Shown here piece by piece: positions 26,885 to 35,154 of a DNA stretch of 64,000 nt (the stretch's first letter is position 1; each line of letters begins with the position of its first letter). The stretch covers positions 1-64,000 of the forward strand of contig JAAZIU010000032.1 in NCBI GenBank assembly GCA_012800735.1, read 5' to 3'. The position numbers and the translations under genes were made by a program. The notes beneath the pieces are model-generated. The model searched no databases. It had not been told where the DNA came from and was given only the letters and a program-made list of their open reading frames with translations. This stretch comes from Clostridiales bacterium. GTDB taxonomy: Bacteria > Bacillota > Clostridia > Oscillospirales > CAG-272.

Positions 26885-28234
26885 ATGACTAAAATTAAAT
26901 ACGCGAGGCAATTAGACGTCAGGTACAATGTCGATGTTTTTATTGCCGGCGGAGGTCCCTCTGGGATAGCAGCGGCTATTGCTGCCGCGCGTGAGGGAAA
27001 GAGCGTCTTCATAGCCGAAGGATTCGGAGCTTTCGGCGGAGCGGCTGTTACGATGCTGATTCCGGCATTTATGCAGTTTACTAACGGAGTGGATTTTCTT
27101 GCCGGAGGAATCGGACGCGAAATACATGACCGGCTTAAAGCTGAAGCATATCCGAGATTTCAGGCTTATGCTCCCATCGGAATTCCGGTGGAAACGCTGA
27201 AGTTGCTTTACGACAGCATGATTGAGGAATGCGGCGCAAAATTCCTCTTTTACACGCATGTAATTGACGCAGTCAGAAACGGCGCAAATATTGAATATGT
27301 CATCTGCGCATCGAAGGGTTCGGTGTTCGCCGTCAAGGCAAAAATATATATCGACTGCACCGGAGACGGCGATTTAGCCTATTATGCGGGCGCAGAATAC
27401 GAATACGGCGATGAGAACGGCCGGGTTATGGCGACCACTTTATGCGGACTTTGGGATGCCATTGACTGGAGCCGTGTGGTGTGGCCGGACAGCCGGGCGC
27501 TCGATCAAGCTTTTGCCGACGGTATTTTTACAAATGAAGACAGGCATCTTTCGGGCATGTTCAGAATAGCAAGCGAAACGAAAGATGAAAACGGCGTCAG
27601 CCATCCGAATGGAATCGGCGGGTCAAACGCCGGACATATTTACGATATCGACGGAACAAAATCCGAATCAACAACTCCGGGTATTATAGCCGGAAGGCGA
27701 CAGCTTCGCGAATACCGAAAGTATTATCAGGAATACCTGACGGGATTTGAAAACACCGAGCTTGTATATTCGGCTCCTTACCTCGGAATCAGAGAGTCAA
27801 GGCGGATTGTCGGGGATTATAAGTTAGTGCTCGATGACTTCTTGAACCGCGCTGTGTTTGAAGATGAAATCGGCAGATATTCTTATCCCGTAGATATTCA
27901 TTCTCCCACCAATGACGACGCTGGATATGCGAAATTCAAAGAGGAATTTACAAAATTCCGTTACGAAAAGGGAGAAAGTTATGGTATTCCCTACCGTGTC
28001 TTAACCGTTAAGGGGATAGACAATCTGCTTACCGCGGGCAGATGCATTTCAACCGATAGATATATGCAGAGCTCAATCAGAGTCATGCCCGGCTGCTTTA
28101 TCACCGGACAGGCTGCGGGTATGGCTGCCGCAGAAGCTATTGACTCAAACTCTTCGACGCATCATATCGATGTGCGCTGTGTTCAGCGGCGCTTAAAAAA
28201 GATTTCCGCATTTTTGCCTAATTTTAAAGACTGA
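26885..28234 (+). CDS. FAD-dependent oxidoreductase (FAD_oxidored type)
   Basis: A dinucleotide-binding motif begins at about residue 18 (VFIAGGGPSGIAAAIAAA), followed by a second FAD contact region YIDCTGDGDLAYYAG and the C-terminal GRCISTDRYMQSSIRVMP and CFITGQAAGMAA. This architecture is that of the FAD-dependent oxidoreductase family often found beside carbohydrate genes. The substrate is not known; oxidation of a sugar or of a modified monosaccharide is an inference from the operon. AGGAGG lies eight bases before the ATG. Confidence 0.85.
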   Translation: MTKIKYARQLDVRYNVDVFIAGGGPSGIAAAIAAAREGKSVFIAEGFGAFGGAAVTMLIPAFMQFTNGVDFLAGGIGREIHDRLKAEAYPRFQAYAPIGIPVETLKLLYDSMIEECGAKFLFYTHVIDAVRNGANIEYVICASKGSVFAVKAKIYIDCTGDGDLAYYAGAEYEYGDENGRVMATTLCGLWDAIDWSRVVWPDSRALDQAFADGIFTNEDRHLSGMFRIASETKDENGVSHPNGIGGSNAGHIYDIDGTKSESTTPGIIAGRRQLREYRKYYQEYLTGFENTELVYSAPYLGIRESRRIVGDYKLVLDDFLNRAVFEDEIGRYSYPVDIHSPTNDDAGYAKFKEEFTKFRYEKGESYGIPYRVLTVKGIDNLLTAGRCISTDRYMQSSIRVMPGCFITGQAAGMAAAEAIDSNSSTHHIDVRCVQRRLKKISAFLPNFKD

Positions 28235-28255
28235 AGAAAAATAGAGGGGGACAAA

Positions 28256-29731
28256 ATGAAATACTGTAAGTTATTATCAATAACTCTTGCGCTTATCCTG
28301 GTTTGTTTTGCATTTTTATCTTGTGGTGACAGTTCCGATGCGGTTGTTACGAACATAGCAGAAGCTGATATTACAACCGAAGCAGAAATCGAAGCCGAAG
28401 AAACTGAATTAAAGCCGGTTCTTCCGGATTTTAATTGCGAAGGCGCAGAATACCACGTACTTACCAAGATGGAAAATGACGAAGCCGGACAGTGGACTGC
28501 GCGTGACATTTATGTCGCAGACATGAACGGTGAGGTGGTAAACGACGCAGTCTTCGAGCGAAACCGTAAGATTGAGGAGAAATATAACTGCGAAATAACC
28601 CAGACCCGTATGCAGATAGGACCTCAATACAGTTACTCTATGACAAGACAAATTTCAAAGCTTGTAATGGCAGGCGACAGCAGCTACGATATGATTATGC
28701 CGACTATTCAGGATGCTGCGGCGCTTGCCCGCGACGGGATGCTTTATGACCTAAACAATATAGGTAATGTTGATTTAACCAAACCTTGGTGGAACCAGCA
28801 GTTCAGGGAGGATACCCGTATCGGCGGGCACAATTATTTCGGAGACGGTGATATCTGCACGACTTTTATGAGATCCACTTATGCTATCCTTTTCAATAAA
28901 CAGCTTTTCGAAGATTATGGTATGGAATCGCCCTATATAACCGTTCGTAACGGTGACTGGACAATTGATTTTATGCGGTCTCTTGCCCTTGAATACGCGC
29001 AGGATCTCAACAGCAACGGCAAGATGGACAACGATGACAAGATCGGACTTTTAAGGATTTATAATCAAATTGAAGCTTTATATACCGCATCCGGCGCTAA
29101 AATGGTTACAGTTGATGACAGCGGTACCTTTAAATTCGAGGGCGACAGTGAAAAGAGTATAGCCATACTTGATCAGATATTCAAGCTTTTCAATACCAAA
29201 GAAGCCGTGCTGTCCTCGGATGTTATCACTTCAAGAAAGATATTCGGAGCGAATAACGCCCTTATGCTGTTCGGAACCATGAATAATGTTCCGGAGATGC
29301 GCAGCATGGAAACCGATTTCGGAATATTACCGCTGCCGAAAGCCCTTGATAGTCAGGAACAGTACTACTCGTATGTTCAGACCTGGGCATCCGGCTGTGC
29401 GGCTATATACATTACCGCGAAGGATACACAAAAATCTTCGATTATACTTGAAGACATGGCTTTTGAAGCCATGAATATACTTACCCCCGCATATTATGAG
29501 ATTGCTCTCAAGACGAAATATGCCCGCGATACCGATTCGCAGGAAATGCTCGACCTTATCTATTCGGTTCGTACCTGTGACCTTGGAAATCTTTATAACA
29601 TCGGAGATGTCGTCAGCGGAGTTACAAACCTTGTAAACAACGGAAAAGATACTTTTGCGAGCTTTATGGAGTCGAAGCTCGACTCCATAAACGTTACATT
29701 AGACGAATTGTCTGATATGTATGCAAACTAA
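28256..29731 (+). CDS. Extracellular solute-binding lipoprotein
   Basis: A lipoprotein signal ends at C23 (LSCGDSS), followed by an acidic linker and an ABC-type solute-binding protein of about 490 residues. Conserved family stretches are NDAVFERNRKIEEKYNC, SYDMIMPTIQDAAALARDG and DFGILPLPK. It is paralogous to the lipoproteins at 31970-33436 and 33613-35103. No permease gene is nearby, so it must work with permeases encoded elsewhere. Its place among hydrolase genes suggests an oligosaccharide ligand. Confidence 0.88.
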   Translation: MKYCKLLSITLALILVCFAFLSCGDSSDAVVTNIAEADITTEAEIEAEETELKPVLPDFNCEGAEYHVLTKMENDEAGQWTARDIYVADMNGEVVNDAVFERNRKIEEKYNCEITQTRMQIGPQYSYSMTRQISKLVMAGDSSYDMIMPTIQDAAALARDGMLYDLNNIGNVDLTKPWWNQQFREDTRIGGHNYFGDGDICTTFMRSTYAILFNKQLFEDYGMESPYITVRNGDWTIDFMRSLALEYAQDLNSNGKMDNDDKIGLLRIYNQIEALYTASGAKMVTVDDSGTFKFEGDSEKSIAILDQIFKLFNTKEAVLSSDVITSRKIFGANNALMLFGTMNNVPEMRSMETDFGILPLPKALDSQEQYYSYVQTWASGCAAIYITAKDTQKSSIILEDMAFEAMNILTPAYYEIALKTKYARDTDSQEMLDLIYSVRTCDLGNLYNIGDVVSGVTNLVNNGKDTFASFMESKLDSINVTLDELSDMYAN

Positions 29732-29746
29732 GGTAAAAATGATAAT

Positions 29747-30874
29747 ATGAGAGAGCTGAATTCTAAAAAGCTTGCGCGGAACATTGAGTCGCGGATCGGC
29801 GGAGACATCTCCGCCGGCCGCGTTGGCGGAGCGTTGGTTTCTGTTGTTCAGCACAACAAGATTATATATGAGGGCTCTTTTGGTTCCTTCACACCTGGGG
29901 ATAATGACGAGCTGCCTATGAACACAATATTTCGCATAGCCTCGATGACCAAACCTGTAACAGCAGCGGCGGTACTCATCGAGGCTTCATGCGGTCGGTT
30001 GAGCTTGGGGGATCTTGTTTCTGATTATCTTGACGGATACAGAGATTTGAAGATCGGAAAGATAACTGACGGCAAGGTGACAATAACGGGACGGCAGCAA
30101 ACCCCGATTAGGATATATCATCTTCTTACCCATACCAGCGGTATCGGCTCCGGCGATATCGGAGACCTTAGATGGGTGATGAATGACGAGCAAAAATCTT
30201 CAATGGAAGGCTCAGTCAGCTTTTATTCAACTGCTCCCTTAGGCTTTGACCCTTATACCGCTCAGGCGTACGCAGCCACCGCTGCTTTTGATGCGGCGGC
30301 TGCGATAATAGAAAAAACATCGGATATGCCGTTTGACGAATACCTGAAGAAAGAGCTGTTTGAACCGCTTGGTATGACGGATACGACATTCAGTCCGAAT
30401 GAAGATCAGTTTAAGCGTCTGATAGATTTACACGACCTTAAGGACGGCGAATCAGTCCGCGTGCCAATATTACCGGGTTATGTATTTGCCGACTATCCGA
30501 CAAGCTACACAGCCGCCGGCGCCGGACTTGCGTCAACTCTTGATGACTACAAACGCTTTGCCGCAATGCTGCTGCACGGCGGACAAGGTATTATCAAACC
30601 CGAATATGTAGAAATGATGTCAAGTCCTCAGGTTCCTCAGCTTATCATGCCCGGATCTCAAAGGTGGGGGCTGGGAGTTCGGGTTATTTGTGATTCATCA
30701 TATCGGCGCCTTCCTGCCGGTTTTTTCGGATGGAGCGGCGCTTACGGCACTCACTTTTGGGTTGATCCGGCAGATGACCTTTATGCCGTTTATATGAAAA
30801 ACTCATTATATGACGGCGGTTCCGGAGCCATAACTGCAGCGAACTTTGAGGAGGATGTGGAGAGGGGATTTTAG
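29747..30874 (+). CDS. Serine hydrolase of the beta-lactamase/EstB family
   Basis: The class C beta-lactamase-like fold is shown by the SxxK motif in FRIASMTKPVTA, the LLTHTSGIGSG stretch, a tyrosine motif in AQAYAATAAFD and the third motif WSGAYGTHFWVDP. There is no signal peptide. In saccharide operons such proteins are usually esterases or transacylases, not drug-resistance enzymes, so removal of acyl groups from imported sugars is a reasonable guess. It starts 15 bp after the binding-protein gene. Confidence 0.87.
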   Translation: MRELNSKKLARNIESRIGGDISAGRVGGALVSVVQHNKIIYEGSFGSFTPGDNDELPMNTIFRIASMTKPVTAAAVLIEASCGRLSLGDLVSDYLDGYRDLKIGKITDGKVTITGRQQTPIRIYHLLTHTSGIGSGDIGDLRWVMNDEQKSSMEGSVSFYSTAPLGFDPYTAQAYAATAAFDAAAAIIEKTSDMPFDEYLKKELFEPLGMTDTTFSPNEDQFKRLIDLHDLKDGESVRVPILPGYVFADYPTSYTAAGAGLASTLDDYKRFAAMLLHGGQGIIKPEYVEMMSSPQVPQLIMPGSQRWGLGVRVICDSSYRRLPAGFFGWSGAYGTHFWVDPADDLYAVYMKNSLYDGGSGAITAANFEEDVERGF

Positions 30875-30943
30875 AGAAAGACTTTTCGCAAATTCAAACC
30901 GAAAAAAGAATAAATGTTGTAATAAAACAAACGGAGAATACTT

Positions 30944-31819
30944 ATGACAAGATCACCTTTTAAATTACCGGCATTTTTTTGCTGGAGCTGCGGAAAAAGA
31001 ATAAAGAAAGGCAACACCAACTGTCCTTTTTGCGGAGTTAAATACAAGGGAGAGGAGCGTTATGGCGGACAACCTATCATTGGCGCGGGCGGAATAGGCT
31101 GGTCAGACAGAGTTAACGATCAGTTTTTTCGCAGCTATGCTAAAAAGTATGTAATAGTTTCACTTATCTGGATAATTGGCATAAGTATTGTGATTGTAGC
31201 GGGATTGCTGATAAGCGGACAGGTAAAGCCGGAGGGAGAAGGGATGGTAATTCTTATCGGCGTTCCTGCTATAATCTGTCTCTTTGGGATAATCTTCTTA
31301 TTGTATAAATATACCGGAAGAAAAACAATTGAGGGTGTTGTCGAAAGCAAACAGGAAAAGCAGAAGATACGTCATACCGAAGAAGATACAATTCCCTACA
31401 CCCAATTTATAGTTAATATCCGGCGCGCTGACGGTAAACTGAAAAGGATTGCCAACGATGATAACGCCCTGTTATATATATATTTTGATGTTGGTGACCG
31501 TGTTCGCATACATAATTCGGCGTATTTGAAATATACCGAAAAATACGACAAGTCACGAGATGCTCAACTCTTCTGCGCCGCCTGTAATACATCAAACGAT
31601 GTACGAAACTCCTATTGCGAACTCTGCGGCGCGCCTATGCTCAAAGGAGCTATTGTTTCGCAGCCTGAAATAAATATCGCTCCAAATATAGTTCGCACCT
31701 CAAGGGTTGTGCGAAAACCTGCCGATTCCGGCGTAAAAATATTTTGCACGAGTTGCGGTACTGAGCTCAGCGGCGGCGCTTTTTGCGAAAACTGCGGCGC
31801 GGCAGTTAATAAGAGATAA
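30944..31819 (+). CDS. Zinc-ribbon membrane protein
   Basis: The protein opens with a zinc ribbon (CWSCGKRIKKGNTNCPFCG, about residues 13-31). Two membrane segments follow (about 65-90 and 96-116), then a soluble region resembling DUF3592 domains, and two more ribbons (CAACNTSNDVRNSYCELCG and CTSCGTELSGGAFCENCG). Function is unknown. It is last in the run of co-directional genes, 69 bp after the hydrolase, with CGGAG before the ATG, so it may or may not belong functionally to the saccharide operon. Confidence 0.8.
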   Translation: MTRSPFKLPAFFCWSCGKRIKKGNTNCPFCGVKYKGEERYGGQPIIGAGGIGWSDRVNDQFFRSYAKKYVIVSLIWIIGISIVIVAGLLISGQVKPEGEGMVILIGVPAIICLFGIIFLLYKYTGRKTIEGVVESKQEKQKIRHTEEDTIPYTQFIVNIRRADGKLKRIANDDNALLYIYFDVGDRVRIHNSAYLKYTEKYDKSRDAQLFCAACNTSNDVRNSYCELCGAPMLKGAIVSQPEINIAPNIVRTSRVVRKPADSGVKIFCTSCGTELSGGAFCENCGAAVNKR

Positions 31820-31821
31820 TA

Positions 31822-31868
31822 AAAAAAAGCTTTCGGATGCCGGAGAAATCGGTTCCGAAAGCTTTTTT
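31822..31868. terminator. Bidirectional terminator between convergent transcription units
   Basis: The stem AAAAAGCTTTCGGA pairs with TCCGAAAGCTTTTT (arms about 31825-31838 and 31853-31866). It has T runs on both strands and serves the operon ending at 31819 as well as the minus-strand genes. Confidence 0.85.
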
Positions 31869-31902
31869 AATCATGAGTTATAAATTCATTAAGGAGACGG
31901 AG

Positions 31903-31977
31903 CTATTTATATAGTTTTTTACTGCCGAAAAGATATCTGTCGATAAATAACTCGATTCTTTTGCCGAAATCAATCAT
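31903..31977 (-). pseudogene. 24-codon head of a degraded gene overlapping the binding-protein stop
   Basis: An ATG at 31977-31975, preceded by AAGGAGAACGATA inside the last codons of the upstream lipoprotein gene, opens a frame reading MIDFGKRIELFIDRYLFGSK and ending KLYK at TAG 31903. The GKRIELFIDRYLF string resembles the start of a large family of saccharide-cluster proteins (GKRLELFVDDYLI type), of which the remainder is absent. It therefore looks like the surviving 5' end of a truncated downstream gene, with an intact translation start. A functional micro-peptide cannot be excluded. Confidence 0.5.
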
Positions 31978-33436
31978 TATCGTTCTCCTTAATCTTATCG
32001 AGCATCTTGTCAAGTTTTGTCTGTACCATATCTATGCTACTTGCATATTTTGAAGCGGTGTCTTCGGACTCAACAATGTATAACAGGGCTTCACCTCCGA
32101 GTATCTTTGAATAAACATATGTAAACGGGCATATGACATTTCCGAAAATTATGTCGAGCATTCTGCCTGCGACGGGGTCTTGCGCATATTTATTCTTTAA
32201 AGCGATATCATAATATTGCGGAACAACATCCTTATATGTCTGATACTGGAGCGCCTCAAGTATGATCTGTGACATTTCGTCATTTGTAACAACATATGGA
32301 ATCCCGGCAACTTCAGCGGGGATATATGTGATATAGTCGCTTTGCGATTCATCGTATTTCGGCGGCGGAATAATACCGTAGCCGTCCATATTGCGAAGCG
32401 CTTCTTTTTCACAGTGATTCAGTCTGTGACATAGGAAAAGAGCGTGACCGCCGGCGAAAGTTTCAATCATAGACTGATACTGATAAGATTCTTTTTCCGA
32501 GGTGCTTACTTCCAGATACAAGTCGCTTCCGGAAAATCTCTGAAGTTTTTCGATTACACTGGCTATCCGTTCGGAATACGGCTCTATTATAACGCTTCCA
32601 TCGCTTTCATGACGTGAAAACCGACAGCCCATGGAAGAAGATAACATTGACATATAGTCATATGTTGAAACCATCCCGACCATATCGGCGGTCGTATATT
32701 TACCGTCACCGTCAAGATCGGAAGTTACCTTGCTGCATAATTCACACATCCGGTCGTATGTCCATTTGCCGGTGTCGACCGTATTATATATATCTTCGAG
32801 ATTATAGTCTTCGACGGTTTTTTTATTAAAGAATATAGGAACTGCCCAGGCGTAGTTTAACATACCGTATGCACCGGCACCGATATAAAGCGAGTTGTTT
32901 ACCTTAATTTCGTTGTTAATACCCTGAAACCACCATGGCGCTTCAAGGTCTATGTAATCAGACCGATTAAGCTTGGAAAATAAGCCTTCCGGAACAAGAG
33001 CGCCGATGTATGAGCTTGAACCGACAAGCAGGTCGTAATCTCCTCCTCCGCTCATTACGCTTGCAGTAAGCGCCTTTTTTACACTATCCATTCCCGCGCT
33101 ATAACCGTTGAAGATACGGTATTCAATATCAATGCCGTATTTGTCTTCAACATCAAGATTTCGCTTGAAAACAGCGTCTTCGATTATTTCGCCGGTTTCG
33201 GTCTCGATATAATAGTAATTTTGCCATTGCTCGGCTGCGGCAAGGATACGGAATGTTGCATTTTCAAAGTCGATTTCGGGAAGCGCGCAGGTGTATTCGG
33301 CGGAAGTGGTTTCACTTTCGGTTGCGGCTGTTGTTTCCGCATCGGTTACAGTATCGCTTTTTTCTGCTTCCGAACCGCAGGCAGACAGCGCTGATAGAAA
33401 AATCAAAACGGCTAAAAGCATTGCAATTAATTTCAT
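31970..33436 (-). CDS. Extracellular solute-binding lipoprotein
   Basis: The lipoprotein signal ends at C20 (LSALSACGSE), followed by a threonine/glutamate-rich linker and a 450-residue binding domain with EIIEDAVFKRNLDVEDKYGI and DLDGDGKYTTADMVGM. It belongs to the same family as the proteins at 28256 and 33613 but is clearly diverged. The stop overlaps the start of the 24-codon remnant. No permease is adjacent. The gene follows another binding-protein gene after a terminator; no clear promoter was recognised in the 176 bp between. Confidence 0.86.
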   Translation of the reverse strand: MKLIAMLLAVLIFLSALSACGSEAEKSDTVTDAETTAATESETTSAEYTCALPEIDFENATFRILAAAEQWQNYYYIETETGEIIEDAVFKRNLDVEDKYGIDIEYRIFNGYSAGMDSVKKALTASVMSGGGDYDLLVGSSSYIGALVPEGLFSKLNRSDYIDLEAPWWFQGINNEIKVNNSLYIGAGAYGMLNYAWAVPIFFNKKTVEDYNLEDIYNTVDTGKWTYDRMCELCSKVTSDLDGDGKYTTADMVGMVSTYDYMSMLSSSMGCRFSRHESDGSVIIEPYSERIASVIEKLQRFSGSDLYLEVSTSEKESYQYQSMIETFAGGHALFLCHRLNHCEKEALRNMDGYGIIPPPKYDESQSDYITYIPAEVAGIPYVVTNDEMSQIILEALQYQTYKDVVPQYYDIALKNKYAQDPVAGRMLDIIFGNVICPFTYVYSKILGGEALLYIVESEDTASKYASSIDMVQTKLDKMLDKIKENDND

Positions 33437-33554
33437 ATTGACCCCTCTTTATTTTAAATAATAATAAATTAATTTACGATTCTCATCTTAAGAAAGTATA
33501 AGTTCCTTGTTTTAATGTATATTTAGCTATGTTATTGTGTTAATCAGAAAATAT

Positions 33555-33600
33555 CAGAGCTACCGTTTATTCGAAATCATCCTGTTGAACGGCAGCTCTG
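33555..33600 (-). terminator. Terminator between the two solute-binding protein genes
   Basis: Arms of 13 bp (33555-33567 and 33588-33600), with one G-T pair, form a stem followed on the minus strand by ATATTTT. Confidence 0.75.
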
Positions 33601-33612
33601 ATTTAATTAAAG

Positions 33613-35103
33613 TTAAAACGCAAGTATTTTGTCAAGATCCTTTTGAATAGCTTTTTCGGTAGAAGCTATTCTCTTTTCAACGGAAGATGCAATTGCAGTG
33701 GAGTCTTTACCGACAAGAGAAGCCGGCAGATCGAAGAGTCCGCCCCAGCCGAACATAATACCCAGTTCATATATTCTCGAACTGAAGATTATATCAAGCA
33801 TTGCAGAGGATTCCTCATCACGGCTAAGCTTGGTCTTCAGTGTTATTTCGTAATATGCCGGAGTTAAGGTATACATGGATTCGGCGGAAAGAGCTTCGAT
33901 TATTATACTTGTCCTTTCAAGATCGGTAACGGTTTTGGGAACCGAGAAGCCGTTGCCGCTCCAAAGCGAGATCAAATTGTAGTAATTTGTCTGCGCTTCA
34001 TCGTATTTAGGTACGGGAAGGATACCGAAGTCGGTTTCCATCGAGCGTAAAAGCGTACAGCGGTTGAGACCGGTGAAATAAAAGAGCAGTCTGTCTTCTT
34101 TAAAAGCTTTGTGGAAGCAATCTTCCCAAACATCGGTAAAACCTTTGACATTGTTCGAGAGGAGTGATTTGTCTTTGTCACCGTTGATTTTTGATGCGAT
34201 TTCAAAAGCCTGATAATATCTTTCGGTATTCATAGAGATATACGGAATGTCATCATCATCTTTAGAGAAGACACGCACTCCTGCTCCGGCGATAAGAGCG
34301 CCGTTGTTCCAGGCTTCACCGGCGAGACCCCAGCTGTCATCATAATCGTGGGTTCCGTCTCCGTTAATGTCAGTTGAAGCATTGGCCATACAGGAATACA
34401 TCAAATCCATCGTCCATTTGCCTTCGTTGACTTGGGCATACAAATCCGGTAGATTCAGGGTGGTCGCGAAATTCTTGTTGAACATTATCGACCATGTCGC
34501 ATCTTTATCCATAATTACGAGGTCGCCGGTCATAATAAATACTTTTTTGGCAATCGATAAAGAATCCCGGCAGTTATGGTCATACCATGGCCGGTCGAGA
34601 TCAACAAAAGTAAGATCCTTGAAATCGATAAGCATTCCCTCTGTAAAAAGAGATGTGTTTGAAGAAATACCCATTGCAAGCATATCATAAGCATCTTCAC
34701 CGGCAAGAATTACCTTTTTTGCAGCTCCGCCCGGATCCGACTGCGAAGCATCTTCAACAACAGTGAAGTTATACTTTTCCGAGACTCGCATATTTCTTTC
34801 GTAAACAGCGTCATTTATCGGGTCTCCGGTAGCTTCGGCTGCATAAATATCCCTGCTGGTCCAGTGAGTGTTGAAAGCTCCCTTGGTCAGGACTCTGAAT
34901 GAGTAACCTCCGAAATCCTGTTCCGGTAGATCAGGTTTAAGTTGAGTTGTCTCCTCTTCGCCGGCATTGGTTTGTTGATCAACCACAGACGCCGTCGTGA
35001 GAGCCGGATCTTTTTTACCGGAATCCCCGCAAGATAATATAGAACCGGCGATTAAAAGTGCGCACAGAGCAAGAGAAAGATAACTTTGAATAGAACGTTT
35101 CAT
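33613..35103 (-). CDS. Extracellular solute-binding lipoprotein
   Basis: A signal with lipobox ending at C25 (SILSCGDSG) is followed by a 470-residue ABC-type solute-binding protein with DIYAAEATGDPINDAVYERN, an EF-hand-like STDINGDGTHDYDD segment and DFGILPVPK. It lies 51 bp after the heparinase-like gene in the same orientation, so the two are probably cotranscribed and the ligand may be an unsaturated oligosaccharide. Its closest relative in the window is the lipoprotein at 28256. Confidence 0.88.
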   Translation of the reverse strand: MKRSIQSYLSLALCALLIAGSILSCGDSGKKDPALTTASVVDQQTNAGEEETTQLKPDLPEQDFGGYSFRVLTKGAFNTHWTSRDIYAAEATGDPINDAVYERNMRVSEKYNFTVVEDASQSDPGGAAKKVILAGEDAYDMLAMGISSNTSLFTEGMLIDFKDLTFVDLDRPWYDHNCRDSLSIAKKVFIMTGDLVIMDKDATWSIMFNKNFATTLNLPDLYAQVNEGKWTMDLMYSCMANASTDINGDGTHDYDDSWGLAGEAWNNGALIAGAGVRVFSKDDDDIPYISMNTERYYQAFEIASKINGDKDKSLLSNNVKGFTDVWEDCFHKAFKEDRLLFYFTGLNRCTLLRSMETDFGILPVPKYDEAQTNYYNLISLWSGNGFSVPKTVTDLERTSIIIEALSAESMYTLTPAYYEITLKTKLSRDEESSAMLDIIFSSRIYELGIMFGWGGLFDLPASLVGKDSTAIASSVEKRIASTEKAIQKDLDKILAF

Positions 35104-35154
35104 TATATACCCTCCATATTTTGTATGTTTATAGCTTTAATGCTTCTTATCGTT

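Noticed and set aside
29747..30874. Beta-lactamase resistance gene
   Set aside because: The motifs fit the EstB-like esterase group, the protein has no signal peptide and it lies in a saccharide operon.
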